A stretch of DNA of 11,074 nt from an uncultured Bordetella sp. (lineage in GTDB: Bacteria; Pseudomonadota; Gammaproteobacteria; Burkholderiales; Burkholderiaceae_B): contig CALGFL010000119.1 in NCBI GenBank assembly GCA_937881145.1, forward strand, positions 1 to 11,074. Direction: 5' to 3'. The position numbers and the translations under genes are program-made. The notes under the pieces were generated by a model, which did no database searches, was not told the DNA's origin, and saw only the letters and a program-made list of their open reading frames with translations. The stretch's first letter is position 1; the number at the start of each line of letters is the position of its first letter. This document shows, piece after piece, positions 1-7,947 of this stretch.

Positions 1-1286
1 ACGGCGAGGATGGCATCGCCGCCGTGGCGGGCCTCGATCCAGGCCGCGGCGGCCATGCGCATGGGCGCATCGGCCGGGCTCTTCTGGCTCTGGACCAGGT
101 CGGTACGCTCGCCCGGTTCGAGAGCACGCACCTTCACCTTGATGCCCACCTGGGCCAGCTGCTGCTGCAGGAACTGCAGCACCTTCTGCGTGGTGGTGTC
201 GTTATAGGCACCCCACAGCGTTTCCTCGAAACCGTTCGGATAGCCCGCTTCCTTGAGCAGTTCCCTGGCCTTCTTGGGATCGTAGGACCAGGGCTGCATC
301 TTGTAGGCGTAGGCCACGCCTTGGGGCACGATGCCTTCGGCGGGAATGGCATAGCCGCTGAAGGCCACCTTGGCCAGGGCCTGGCGGTTGATGGCATAGG
401 CGACGGCCTGGCGTACCTTCACGTTGTCGAACGGCTTGTGCTGCACGTTCATGCTGATGTAGCGCTCGATGATGGAGTTGCGCGTGATCACGTTCAGCTT
501 GTCCGACTTGGACAGCGACGCAGCCTGCTCATAAGGCAGCGGATAGGCGAAATCGGTTTCGCCCGTCTGCAGCATGGCCGCGCGCGTGCTGTTCTCGGGC
601 ACGGGTTTCCAGGTCACGGAATCGACCTTGGGGTAGCCCTTGTGCCAGTAGCCGTCGAATTTGGCGCCCTTGATGTCGTCGGCGTGCTTCCACTCCACGA
701 AGGTGAAAGGGCCGGTGCCCACGGGGTGCTGGGAGATGTCCTTGCCCCACTTCTTGAGCGCGGTCGGCGAGATCATGGCCGCCGAGGGGTGGGCCAGCGA
801 GTTCAGAAAAGGCGCGAACGGCTCTTTGAGCGTGAAGCGCACCGTGTCGGGGTCGACCGCTTCGACCTTGTCGATGCGGTTGAACTGGGCATAGCGCGTC
901 AGGTGGTTGTTCTTGTCGAGCACGCGGTCGATGTTGGCCTTGACCGCGTCGGCGTTGAAGTCGGTGCCGTCCTGGAACTTCACGCCACGGCGCAGCTTGA
1001 AGGTGTAGACCAGGCCGTCGGGCGATACCGTGTAGCTCTCGGCCAGCACGGGCACGATCTTCAGGTCTTTGTCGAACCTGAACAGACCTTCGTAGAAGGT
1101 CTTGGTGACCGCCATGGCCAGGGTGCTGTTGGTGTTGTAGGGATCCAGGCTGTCCGGTTCGGTGTTGATGGCCAGGATGGCGTCCTTGGCGGCCCAGGCG
1201 CTGCCGGCGGCGGTCAGCGAGGCGAACGCCAGCAGGCACGTGGCCAGGGCCTTGCGCTTGGAAAGCGGTTCAAAGCGGGTTTTCAT
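1..1286 (-). CDS. gsiB: Glutathione/peptide ABC transporter periplasmic binding protein (3' end cut by window edge)
   Basis: Periplasmic solute-binding protein of the SBP_bac_5 family that hands peptides to an ABC importer. I translated 428 codons from the ATG at 1286; the family is about 510 residues, so roughly 80 C-terminal residues lie outside the window. The N-terminus is a Sec signal peptide (positive MKTRF...KRK, hydrophobic stretch, cleavage likely after Ala32 in SAWA/AKDA). Family stretches that closely resemble remembered E. coli GsiB include LAESYTVSPDG, KFQDGTDFNADAVKAN, HPVGTGPF, TRAAMLQTGE, RYISMNV, KPFDNVKVRQAV, ARELLKEAGYPNGF and QQLAQVGIKV. The start is supported by AAGGAG (1292-1297) five bases upstream. 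It lies 44 bases downstream of gsiA on the same strand. The last ~20 visible residues after PMRM resemble GsiB less well (see findings). Substrate could be glutathione or another small peptide; the family call is firm, the exact ligand is not. Confidence 0.9.
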   Translation of the reverse strand, partial: MKTRFEPLSKRKALATCLLAFASLTAAGSAWAAKDAILAINTEPDSLDPYNTNSTLAMAVTKTFYEGLFRFDKDLKIVPVLAESYTVSPDGLVYTFKLRRGVKFQDGTDFNADAVKANIDRVLDKNNHLTRYAQFNRIDKVEAVDPDTVRFTLKEPFAPFLNSLAHPSAAMISPTALKKWGKDISQHPVGTGPFTFVEWKHADDIKGAKFDGYWHKGYPKVDSVTWKPVPENSTRAAMLQTGETDFAYPLPYEQAASLSKSDKLNVITRNSIIERYISMNVQHKPFDNVKVRQAVAYAINRQALAKVAFSGYAIPAEGIVPQGVAYAYKMQPWSYDPKKARELLKEAGYPNGFEETLWGAYNDTTTQKVLQFLQQQLAQVGIKVKVRALEPGERTDLVQSQKSPADAPMRMAAAAWIEARHGGDAILA

Positions 1287-1330
1287 GAAGACTCCTTGGG
1301 TACTTGGGCGTTGAGAGGCACAGCAAAAAA

Positions 1331-3208
<1,878 letters not shown>

Positions 3209-3218
3209 GAAACGCAAT

Positions 3219-3222
3219 TCCT
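3219..3222 (-). promoter_or_regulatory. Ribosome binding site that decides the gsiA start
   Basis: On the minus strand AGGA lies 10 bases before the ATG at 3208 and just two bases before the in-frame TTG at 3217. The spacing rules out the TTG as the main start. The site lies in the short gap just downstream of the iaaA stop, consistent with operon translation. Confidence 0.5.
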
Positions 3223-3226
3223 GAAA

Positions 3227-4213
3227 TCAGCGGTAGATCGCCACGGCCGGCGCTTCGCCGACGCGGCCGCAGCCGCGGTACATGCCTTCGGTATTGAAAG
3301 GCAGCGTCACATTGCCCTGGGCGTCGACGGCAATGAGGCCGCCCTTGCCTTCGATGCTTGGCAGCTTCTCGTGCATGACCTTGGCCGCCGCGGCCTCCAG
3401 CGGGGCGCCGGTATATTCCATCAGCGCCGAAATATCGTAGGCGGCAACCATGCGGATATACATCTCGCCGGTGCCCGTGGTCGAGACCGCACAGGTGCGG
3501 TTGTTGGCATAGCAGCCCGCGCCGATGATGGGCGCATCGCCCACTCGGCCCACCTGTTTGTTGGTGATGCCGCCGGTGGACGTGGCCGCGGCCAGGTTGC
3601 CGTGCGCGTCCACCGCCACGGCGCCGACCGTGCCGAACTTCTTGTCGGCATCGAGCGGATCCGTGGGCCTGGCCATCGCCGGCTGCCCGCGCGCCACGAT
3701 GGCCTGGCCGTCGTGATCCAGCACGGCCGCATCGGGGTTCTCGCGCTGCACGCGCAGCAGCTGCTCGCGCCGCGCCTCGGTCGAGAAATAAGAAGGATCG
3801 ACGATCTCCAGCCCCTGCTCGCGGGCAAAGGCCTCGGCGCCCGCGCCGACGAAGAACACGTGCTTGCTTTCTTCCATGACCTTGCGCGCCGCCAGCACCG
3901 GGTTGCGCACGCAGTTCACATTGGCAATGGCACCCGTGCGCAGCGTGGCGCCGTCCATGATGGAAGCATCGAGCTCGTGCGTGCCGGCGCTGGTGAACAC
4001 GGCGCCGTGCCCCGCGTTAAAGAGCGGGCAGTCTTCGAGCAGGCGCACGGCCGTGGTGACGGCATCGAGCGCGCTGCCGCCCTGGGCCAGCACGGCCTGG
4101 CCGGCCGCGACGATGCGCGTGAGCGCATCGAGGTATTCGCGTTCCTTTTCGGAACTCATGGCGTCGCGCGCAATGGCGCCGGCGCCGCCGTGGATGGCGA
4201 TGACAGGTTTCAT
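3227..4213 (-). CDS. iaaA: Isoaspartyl peptidase / type III L-asparaginase (Ntn-hydrolase)
   Basis: Cytoplasmic Ntn-hydrolase that cleaves beta-aspartyl (isoaspartyl) dipeptides and L-asparagine. It has 328 residues, the normal precursor length. The N-terminus is MKPVIAIHGGAGAI, the family signature. The maturation site is GTVGAVAVD with the nucleophile Thr195 after Gly194; the enzyme is expected to cut itself there into alpha and beta subunits. Substrate-site motifs follow: AAATSTGGITNK (208-219), GRVGDAPIIGAG (222-233) and STTGTGE (244-250). All expected catalytic elements are present. The reading frame stays open upstream to 4609, but that part is antisense to the regulator's own frame and not homologous, so the ATG at 4213 is used. 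This ATG overlaps the regulator stop as ATGA, implying translational coupling. The order iaaA-gsiA-gsiB equals that in E. coli, tying isopeptide cleavage to peptide import. Confidence 0.93.
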   Translation of the reverse strand: MKPVIAIHGGAGAIARDAMSSEKEREYLDALTRIVAAGQAVLAQGGSALDAVTTAVRLLEDCPLFNAGHGAVFTSAGTHELDASIMDGATLRTGAIANVNCVRNPVLAARKVMEESKHVFFVGAGAEAFAREQGLEIVDPSYFSTEARREQLLRVQRENPDAAVLDHDGQAIVARGQPAMARPTDPLDADKKFGTVGAVAVDAHGNLAAATSTGGITNKQVGRVGDAPIIGAGCYANNRTCAVSTTGTGEMYIRMVAAYDISALMEYTGAPLEAAAAKVMHEKLPSIEGKGGLIAVDAQGNVTLPFNTEGMYRGCGRVGEAPAVAIYR

Positions 4214-5082
4214 GGATGGATATCGTGAAAAAGCCATGGCATGACGGACTCGGTCACGGTGGCCACGGCGGCAACGGAATTCTTGGCCCGGTAGGCCACC
4301 GCGGCCGACAGCGCCTCGATCAGGCTCAGGACGGCGGTTTCGGAATTGACGGTGAGCTGGCGCGCGCTGTGCGCATACAGCACGATGGACGCTTCGGGCG
4401 CCAGCGGCGAAGTGGGTTTGTCGGTGAGCGCCAGCACCGTCACGCCGGCCCGGCGGGCCGCCTTGGCCAGCGTGATGGTGTCGGCAAGGTAGCGCGGAAA
4501 CGCAATGGCGATGACCAGATCCGACGGATTCATGCGCGACATCTGGCGCGCGGCATGCGACACGCCGCCCGGCCCGGCCATGGACTCGACCGACCGCAGA
4601 TGCATGCACAGGCTGCGCTGCAAGAGACCCGCCAGATAGCCGCTGGCGCCGAAGCCGATGATGAAGACGCGTTCGGCCTCGAGCACCGCTTCGACCGCGC
4701 GCTCGCAGGCCTCGGCGTTCAAGGCCTGCACATTGCGCCGGGCGTTGGCGATGTCTTCCTCGAACACGGCGGCGAAAACCTGCGCTGCACTCGCGTGCTG
4801 GGCCAGCTCGATGCGCAGCTTCTCTACCGGCTCGAGCGCAGCCTCGAAGCCGCGCGCCAGTTCGGCGCGAAACTGCGGATAGCCCGGCAGATCCAGCGCG
4901 CGCGCGAACCGGTTGGCCGTCGCCACCGACACACCCACGGCCGAGGCAAACTCGTCGATGGTCATGGTGGCCACGCGAAACGGATGGGCCAGGACGTATT
5001 CGGCCATTTTGTGCTGCGTGCGGCTCAACCCGGGCTGGGCCCGAGCGATACGTTCGGGAATGGCATGTTTGTCCTGCGGCAT
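4210..5082 (-). CDS. MurR/RpiR-family transcriptional regulator (HTH + SIS domain)
   Basis: Transcription factor of 290 residues. The N-terminal HTH_6 domain spans about 1-77, with the helix-turn-helix about 41-64 (TIDEFASAVGVSVATANRFARAL); the family usually binds short AT-rich palindromes. The SIS sugar-phosphate isomerase-like sensor domain spans about 124-265, with the phosphosugar-loop type segment FIIGFGASGYLAG (140-152) and a later VIAIAFPRY (190-198). The start ATG at 5082 has AGGT about nine bases upstream. It is first in the minus-strand array and its stop overlaps iaaA, so it most likely controls the peptide import operon and itself. Two inverted repeats in the promoter region are candidate operators. 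The effector is unknown: family members sense phosphosugars such as MurNAc-6-P, glucosamine-6-P or KDPG, and nothing visible here picks one. Confidence 0.9.
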   Translation of the reverse strand: MPQDKHAIPERIARAQPGLSRTQHKMAEYVLAHPFRVATMTIDEFASAVGVSVATANRFARALDLPGYPQFRAELARGFEAALEPVEKLRIELAQHASAAQVFAAVFEEDIANARRNVQALNAEACERAVEAVLEAERVFIIGFGASGYLAGLLQRSLCMHLRSVESMAGPGGVSHAARQMSRMNPSDLVIAIAFPRYLADTITLAKAARRAGVTVLALTDKPTSPLAPEASIVLYAHSARQLTVNSETAVLSLIEALSAAVAYRAKNSVAAVATVTESVMPWLFHDIHP

Positions 5083-5100
5083 GAAGAGGTGACCTGCTAT

Positions 5101-5114
5101 GTAAAATTATTTAC
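5101..5114. promoter_or_regulatory. Candidate operator A (inverted repeat) in front of the regulator
   Basis: The sequence GTAAA-ATTA-TTTAC is a perfect 5-base inverted repeat with a 4-base centre, flanked by T at 5100. Its form (TGTAAAATTATTTAC) resembles the AT-rich palindromes known for RpiR-family proteins such as HexR. It lies 19-32 bases upstream of the regulator ATG, within the likely transcription start region, a suitable place for autorepression. No binding is shown by the sequence alone. Confidence 0.45.
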
Positions 5115-5127
5115 CGAGAAATTTTAT

Positions 5128-5149
5128 ATATGAAAATTATTTTTCATAT
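5128..5149. promoter_or_regulatory. Candidate operator B (inverted repeat) in the regulator-elaA intergenic region
   Basis: Perfect 9-base arms ATATGAAAA (5128-5136) and TTTTCATAT (5141-5149) around TTAT. It shares the core AAAATTATTT (5133-5142) with operator A (5103-5112). The two centres are 31 bases apart, close to three DNA turns, so two dimers could sit on one face. The site is placed where it could act on both divergent genes. The surrounding 5098-5158 is a sharp AT-rich island in GC-rich DNA, as expected for a promoter. I could not fix clear -10/-35 pairs. Confidence 0.45.
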
Positions 5150-5207
5150 GCGGGTATATCCCAGGCGTGGGTATGCCCCAACTTCCGGACAAGGCAAAAT
5201 ACGGGCC

Positions 5208-5663
5208 ATGCTCAACTGGACATGCAAAAACCACGCCGACCTGACCGTCGCCGAGCTCTATGCCCTGCTGCAACTGCGCTCCGCGGTGTTCGTGGTCGAA
5301 CAGAACTGCGTCTTTCCGGATATAGACGACCAGGACCTGCGCGGCGAGACCGCGCACCTGATGGCTTGGGAAGACGGGAAACTGGCGGCCTATTGCCGGC
5401 TGCTGGACCCGGCTTACGACGCGAGCGGCGAGGCGGTCATCGGCCGGGTCATCGTGGCGCCGCCATGGCGCGGCACGGGACTCGGCAACGATCTGATGAG
5501 CCGCGCGCTGGCTGAGGTGCGCGCGCGCTGGCCGCGGGCAAACGTGTATCTGGGCGCGCAGGCGCATTTGCGCGGATTTTATGGCGCGCATGGGTTTGTC
5601 GTTGCGACAGAGGAATACGTAGAAGATGGCATACCGCATGTGGGGATGCGGCTGGCGGGCTGA
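5208..5663 (+). CDS. elaA: ElaA-type GNAT N-acetyltransferase
   Basis: Predicted acetyl-CoA dependent N-acetyltransferase of the GNAT fold; the true substrate of ElaA proteins is not established. It has 151 residues from the ATG at 5208, the usual ElaA length. Clear family motifs: LYALLQLRSAVFVVEQNC (residues 19-36), DIDDQDL, the acetyl-CoA loop VIGRVIVAPPWRGTGLG followed by LM, YLGAQAHLRGFYGAHGF, and the C-terminal EDGIPHVGM. An in-frame ATG at 5130 would add 26 residues with no family match and would run through operator B, so the later start is chosen; its ribosome binding site is poor (AAGG 13 bases upstream). It is divergent from the regulator, convergent with scoB, and stands alone on its strand. 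The shared intergenic region means it may be co-regulated with the peptide import operon. Confidence 0.9.
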   Translation: MLNWTCKNHADLTVAELYALLQLRSAVFVVEQNCVFPDIDDQDLRGETAHLMAWEDGKLAAYCRLLDPAYDASGEAVIGRVIVAPPWRGTGLGNDLMSRALAEVRARWPRANVYLGAQAHLRGFYGAHGFVVATEEYVEDGIPHVGMRLAG

Positions 5664-5686
5664 GTTCTCGCGCTCGCCGAGGCTGC

Positions 5687-5703
5687 CCTGCGCAATCCGC
5701 AGG
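5687..5703. repeat. Small hairpin after elaA, overlapping alternative pairing partner of the large palindrome
   Basis: CCTGCG (5687-5692) pairs with CGCAGG (5698-5703) around the loop CAATC, 24 bases after the elaA stop. No T-run follows, so it is not a classical terminator. The right arm is also part of CGCAGGAC (5698-5705), which can pair instead with GTCCTGCG (5715-5722), the tip of the large palindrome. Confidence 0.5.
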
Positions 5704-5714
5704 ACACCAACGTA

Positions 5715-5846
5715 GTCCTGCGTCCGGCGGGTATGCCATGGGAGCGCCTAAGTGCCGGGGCAGTCCCGAAGGGACTTTGGCCGCCTGAGGCGGCGGCCAA
5801 ACCCGGCACTTCGAAGCGAACAGGGCATACCCGCCGGACGCAGGAC
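5715..5846. repeat. 132-base nested palindromic (Y-shaped) element between elaA and scoB
   Basis: The outer arms 5715-5737 and 5824-5846 are perfect 23-base reverse complements (left begins GTCCTGCGTCCGGCGGG). Inside, after a 12/12-base poorly paired stretch, AAGTGCCGGG (5750-5759) pairs perfectly with CCCGGCACTT (5802-5811). This stem closes two adjacent hairpins: AGTCCC/GGGACT (5762-5767, 5771-5776, loop GAA) and TTGGCCGCC/GGCGGCCAA (5777-5785, 5792-5800, loop TGAGGC). Almost every base between 5750 and 5811 is paired. GTAG (5712-5715) abuts the left arm, a tetranucleotide that marks many REP elements. No transposase is encoded. It could be a mobile repeat (REP/MITE-like) that also serves as a two-way terminator for the convergent genes; T-runs are short (three), so simple intrinsic termination would be weak. 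Confidence 0.8.
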
Positions 5847-5890
5847 GGGGCTAGAACCCTGACACAACAGAGGCCAGCCCAAACTTCGAC

Positions 5891-6544
5891 TTACTTAACC
5901 GCCGACACATCCAGCTTGGCGGCAGTCTTGGACTTGATCTCGTCCACCGTCACGCCAGGCGCGACTTCGAGCAGCTTCAGGCCATTGGGCGTGACTTCCA
6001 TTACGCCCAGGTCGGTGATGATGATGTTGACCACGCCCACGCCCGTCAGGGGCAGCGTGCAGGCGGGCAGCAGCTTCAGGTCTTCGGTGCCGTCCTTCTT
6101 CTTGGCCACGTGCTCCATCAGCACCACGACGCGGCCGACGCCGGCCACCAGGTCCATGGCGCCGCCCATGCCCTTGATCATCTTGCCCGGGATCATCCAG
6201 TTGGCCAGGTCGCCCTTCTCGGAGACCTGCATGGCGCCGAGAATGGCCAGATTGATCTTGCCGCCGCGGATCATCGCGAACGAATCGGCAGACGAAAAAA
6301 TGCTCGAGCCGGGCAGCGTGGTGACCGTCTGCTTGCCGGCGTTGATCATGTCGGCGTCGACTTCGGCATCGGTGGGGAACGGGCCGATGCCCAAAAGGCC
6401 GTTTTCCGATTGCAGCCACACTTCCATGCCTGCGGGCACGTGGTTGGCGACCAGGGTGGGCAAGCCTATGCCCAGGTTGACGTAGAAACCGTCTTGCAGC
6501 TCGCGCGCGGCGCGCGCCGCCATTTCATCGCGGGACCATGCCAT
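5891..6544 (-). CDS. scoB: 3-oxoacid CoA-transferase subunit B
   Basis: Beta subunit of a family I CoA-transferase, which with subunit A moves CoA from succinyl-CoA to a 3-oxoacid such as acetoacetate through a glutamyl-CoA intermediate in the cytoplasm. It has 217 residues, the usual length. The catalytic Glu47 lies in SENG (46-49), preceded by NLGIGLPT (23-30) for the CoA/oxyanion site. [23 protein letters not shown] and the [12 protein letters not shown] segment are typical of the family. The start ATG at 6544 has AAGGAG-type spacing (AGGAG seven bases upstream). It follows scoA with a 12-base gap. Related pairs use 3-oxoadipate (PcaIJ) or acetate/butyrate (AtoDA), so the acceptor acid is inferred from the closest-looking subgroup, ScoAB. 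Its 3' end faces the large palindromic repeat. Confidence 0.92.
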   Translation of the reverse strand: MAWSRDEMAARAARELQDGFYVNLGIGLPTLVANHVPAGMEVWLQSENGLLGIGPFPTDAEVDADMINAGKQTVTTLPGSSIFSSADSFAMIRGGKINLAILGAMQVSEKGDLANWMIPGKMIKGMGGAMDLVAGVGRVVVLMEHVAKKKDGTEDLKLLPACTLPLTGVGVVNIIITDLGVMEVTPNGLKLLEVAPGVTVDEIKSKTAAKLDVSAVK

Positions 6545-6556
6545 GTCAGTACTCCT

Positions 6557-7255
6557 TTATGCGGGGCGCGTAGTGCGTTGTTCGATGCGTTTCTCGGGGG
6601 TCGCGTTGAGCACGATCCGATGCACATAAATGCCGGGAAGATGGACCTGGTCGGGATCGAGCGCGCCGGTTTCGACGATCTTCTCGACTTCGACAATGGT
6701 GATCTTGCCGGCCATGGCCGCGTTGGGGTTGAAGTTGCGTGCCGTCTTGCGAAACACCAGGTTGCCGCTGCGGTCGGCCACGTAGGCCTTGACCAGGGCC
6801 ACGTCGGGCGCGAGCGAGCGTTCCATGACGTACTGGTGGCCGTCGAACTCGCGGATTTCCTTGCCGTCGGCCACGATGGTGCCCACGCCGGTCTTGGTGA
6901 AGAAAGCCGGGATGCCGGCACCGCCGGCGCGCAGCTTCTCGGCCAGGGTGCCCTGGGGTGTGAATTCGAGCTCGAGCTCGCCGGCCAGGTACTGGCGCTC
7001 GAACTCTTTGTTCTCGCCCACATAAGAGGCGATCATCTTGCGGATCTGGCGCGTATTCAGCAGCTGGCCCAGGCCGAAACCGTCGACGCCGGCGTTGTTG
7101 CTGATGCAAGTCAGGTTCTTGACGCCCGAATCGCGCAGCGCGGCGATCAAGGCTTCGGGAATACCGCACAGACCGAAGCCGCCTACGGCGATCATCTGGC
7201 CGTCTTTGACGACGCCTGCCAGCGCGTCGGCCGCGCTCGCATAGATTTTGTTCAT
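6557..7255 (-). CDS. scoA: 3-oxoacid CoA-transferase subunit A
   Basis: Alpha subunit of the same heteromeric CoA-transferase. It has 232 residues, the family length. The N-terminal signature [14 protein letters not shown] (24-37) is the CoA-transferase 1 pattern. It is followed by [15 protein letters not shown] (52-66), [20 protein letters not shown] and [10 protein letters not shown], all typical of ScoA. The start ATG at 7255 has AAGGAG eight bases upstream, plus a second GGAG that is too close. It is first of the scoAB pair. Upstream is a 108-base gap to the thioesterase on the same strand, so it may be transcribed from its own promoter, from the thioesterase promoter, or both. Complete and intact; only the preferred acceptor acid is uncertain. 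Confidence 0.92.
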   Translation of the reverse strand: MNKIYASAADALAGVVKDGQMIAVGGFGLCGIPEALIAALRDSGVKNLTCISNNAGVDGFGLGQLLNTRQIRKMIASYVGENKEFERQYLAGELELEFTPQGTLAEKLRAGGAGIPAFFTKTGVGTIVADGKEIREFDGHQYVMERSLAPDVALVKAYVADRSGNLVFRKTARNFNPNAAMAGKITIVEVEKIVETGALDPDQVHLPGIYVHRIVLNATPEKRIEQRTTRPA

Positions 7256-7328
7256 TGCTCCTGCTCCTTGGTTATGTGTTCCCGGCGCCGGCTGGACCGA
7301 CCCAGTGTCCTTGCTCGAAATCGAAAAG

Positions 7329-7334
7329 ATTGTA
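7329..7334 (-). promoter_or_regulatory. Possible -10 box for scoAB
   Basis: TACAAT on the minus strand, 73 bases before the scoA ATG, matches five of six bases of the sigma-70 -10 box. At 17 bases upstream there is only TGCGGC, a poor -35, so an activator or another sigma factor would be needed. A perfect 10-base palindrome CCGGCGCCGG (7282-7291) lies in the resulting leader. Weak evidence. Confidence 0.25.
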
Positions 7335-7363
7335 GCGGCAGCCCGCGTGGGGCCGCATTGGCG

Positions 7364-7837
7364 CTATCCCGCGGGCGTGAAGGCCGCGCCCAGCCTGCCC
7401 AGCACATCGGCGGGCCAGGGCTGCGAGCGAGTGTTGATGTAGTCCATCCATACCAGCACGTTGCGCCCGCGGGCATAGGAGCCCGACTCGTCGCCCACCT
7501 TGTCGAGGGTGAGCTCGAACTCCAGGCTGGAGCGGCCGATGCGGCCGACCCGGTGCGTCACCCGCACGCTGGCCGGATAGGTCAGCGGACGCAGGAAATC
7601 GCAGGACGCATGCGCCAGGATGGCGCCGTGATCGTCCGGCAGCTTCAGGCCGGCGCCGTACAGGATCTGCATCCGCGCCTCTTCCATGAGGCGGAAATAC
7701 AGGGTGTTGTTCAGATGGTCCAGCGCATCGGAATCGCCCCAGCGCAGGGGCACTTCGAGGGTGTGCGTATCGCCCACGCCCAGCGTGCGCCCGGTTTCCG
7801 GGCTCGCGCCGCCGTGTTCGTCCATCACCAGATTCAT
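7364..7837 (-). CDS. Acyl-CoA thioesterase, hotdog fold (4HBT family)
   Basis: Small cytoplasmic thioesterase-like protein of 157 residues that should hydrolyse an acyl-CoA. The hotdog active-site helix is clear: VPLRWGDSDALDHLNNTLYFRLMEEAR (about 29-55), with Asp37 in the place of the catalytic Asp of 4-hydroxybenzoyl-CoA thioesterase (GDxD). Later strands SCDFLRPLTYPASVRVTHRVGRIGRSSLEFELTL and the end NVLVWMDYINTRSQPWP fit the family. The start at 7837 has GGGAG eight bases upstream. The substrate cannot be read from the sequence; related proteins act on medium- and long-chain or aromatic acyl-CoAs. It is divergent from ETF-QO (110-base gap) and upstream of scoAB, in keeping with acyl-CoA turnover. 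Confidence 0.85.
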   Translation of the reverse strand: MNLVMDEHGGASPETGRTLGVGDTHTLEVPLRWGDSDALDHLNNTLYFRLMEEARMQILYGAGLKLPDDHGAILAHASCDFLRPLTYPASVRVTHRVGRIGRSSLEFELTLDKVGDESGSYARGRNVLVWMDYINTRSQPWPADVLGRLGAAFTPAG

Positions 7838-7855
7838 GCTCCAGTCTCCCTACTC

Positions 7856-7861
7856 TATACT
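7856..7861 (+). promoter_or_regulatory. Possible -10 box for ETF-QO
   Basis: TATACT, five of six matches to the -10 consensus, lies 86 bases before the ETF-QO ATG. TTCATG at 7833-7838, 17 bases upstream, is a weak -35 that overlaps the start of the divergent thioesterase. It would give a leader of about 80 bases containing the hairpin at 7902-7926. Confidence 0.3.
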
Positions 7862-7901
7862 TCGTTCAATGATAAACCGCCTTGCAGCAGGCCCGATCCG
7901 G

Positions 7902-7926
7902 GGCTCGGCGGCCTGCAAGCCGAGCC
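7902..7926 (+). other. Leader hairpin just upstream of the ETF-QO ribosome binding site
   Basis: GGCTCGGC (7902-7909) and GCCGAGCC (7919-7926) form a perfect 8-base GC-rich stem with the loop GGCCTGCAA, ending eight bases before the AAGGGGA ribosome binding site (7934-7940). The loop plus the first stem base contains CTGCAAG (7913-7919), which is complementary to CTTGCAG at 7881-7887, so a second, competing pairing exists. It could be a translation control element, or a terminator relic without a T-run. Confidence 0.4.
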
Positions 7927-7947
7927 GCAAATAAAGGGGATAAGAAC

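Noticed and set aside
1213..1286. Lipoprotein signal in GsiB because of Cys17 (LATC)
   Set aside because: Thr precedes the Cys instead of Gly/Ala/Ser, and a normal signal peptidase I site (AWA/A) follows at residue 32.
4214..4609. N-terminal extension of iaaA up to 4609
   Set aside because: The extra 132 residues run in another frame of the regulator gene and match nothing; the family begins at MKPVIAIHGGAG.
5130..5207. Upstream start of elaA at 5130
   Set aside because: Adds 26 residues without family counterpart and lies in the operator palindrome; ElaA proteins begin at the MLNW position.
5762..5778. Simple intrinsic terminator for elaA
   Set aside because: The AGTCCC/GGGACT hairpin is followed by only two further Ts before GG, too short for a confident intrinsic terminator.
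5733..6485. 250-codon plus-strand frame starting in the palindromic element
   Set aside because: Low-complexity Ser/Thr/Pro-rich translation antisense to scoB; begins inside a repeat and has no ribosome binding site I could find.
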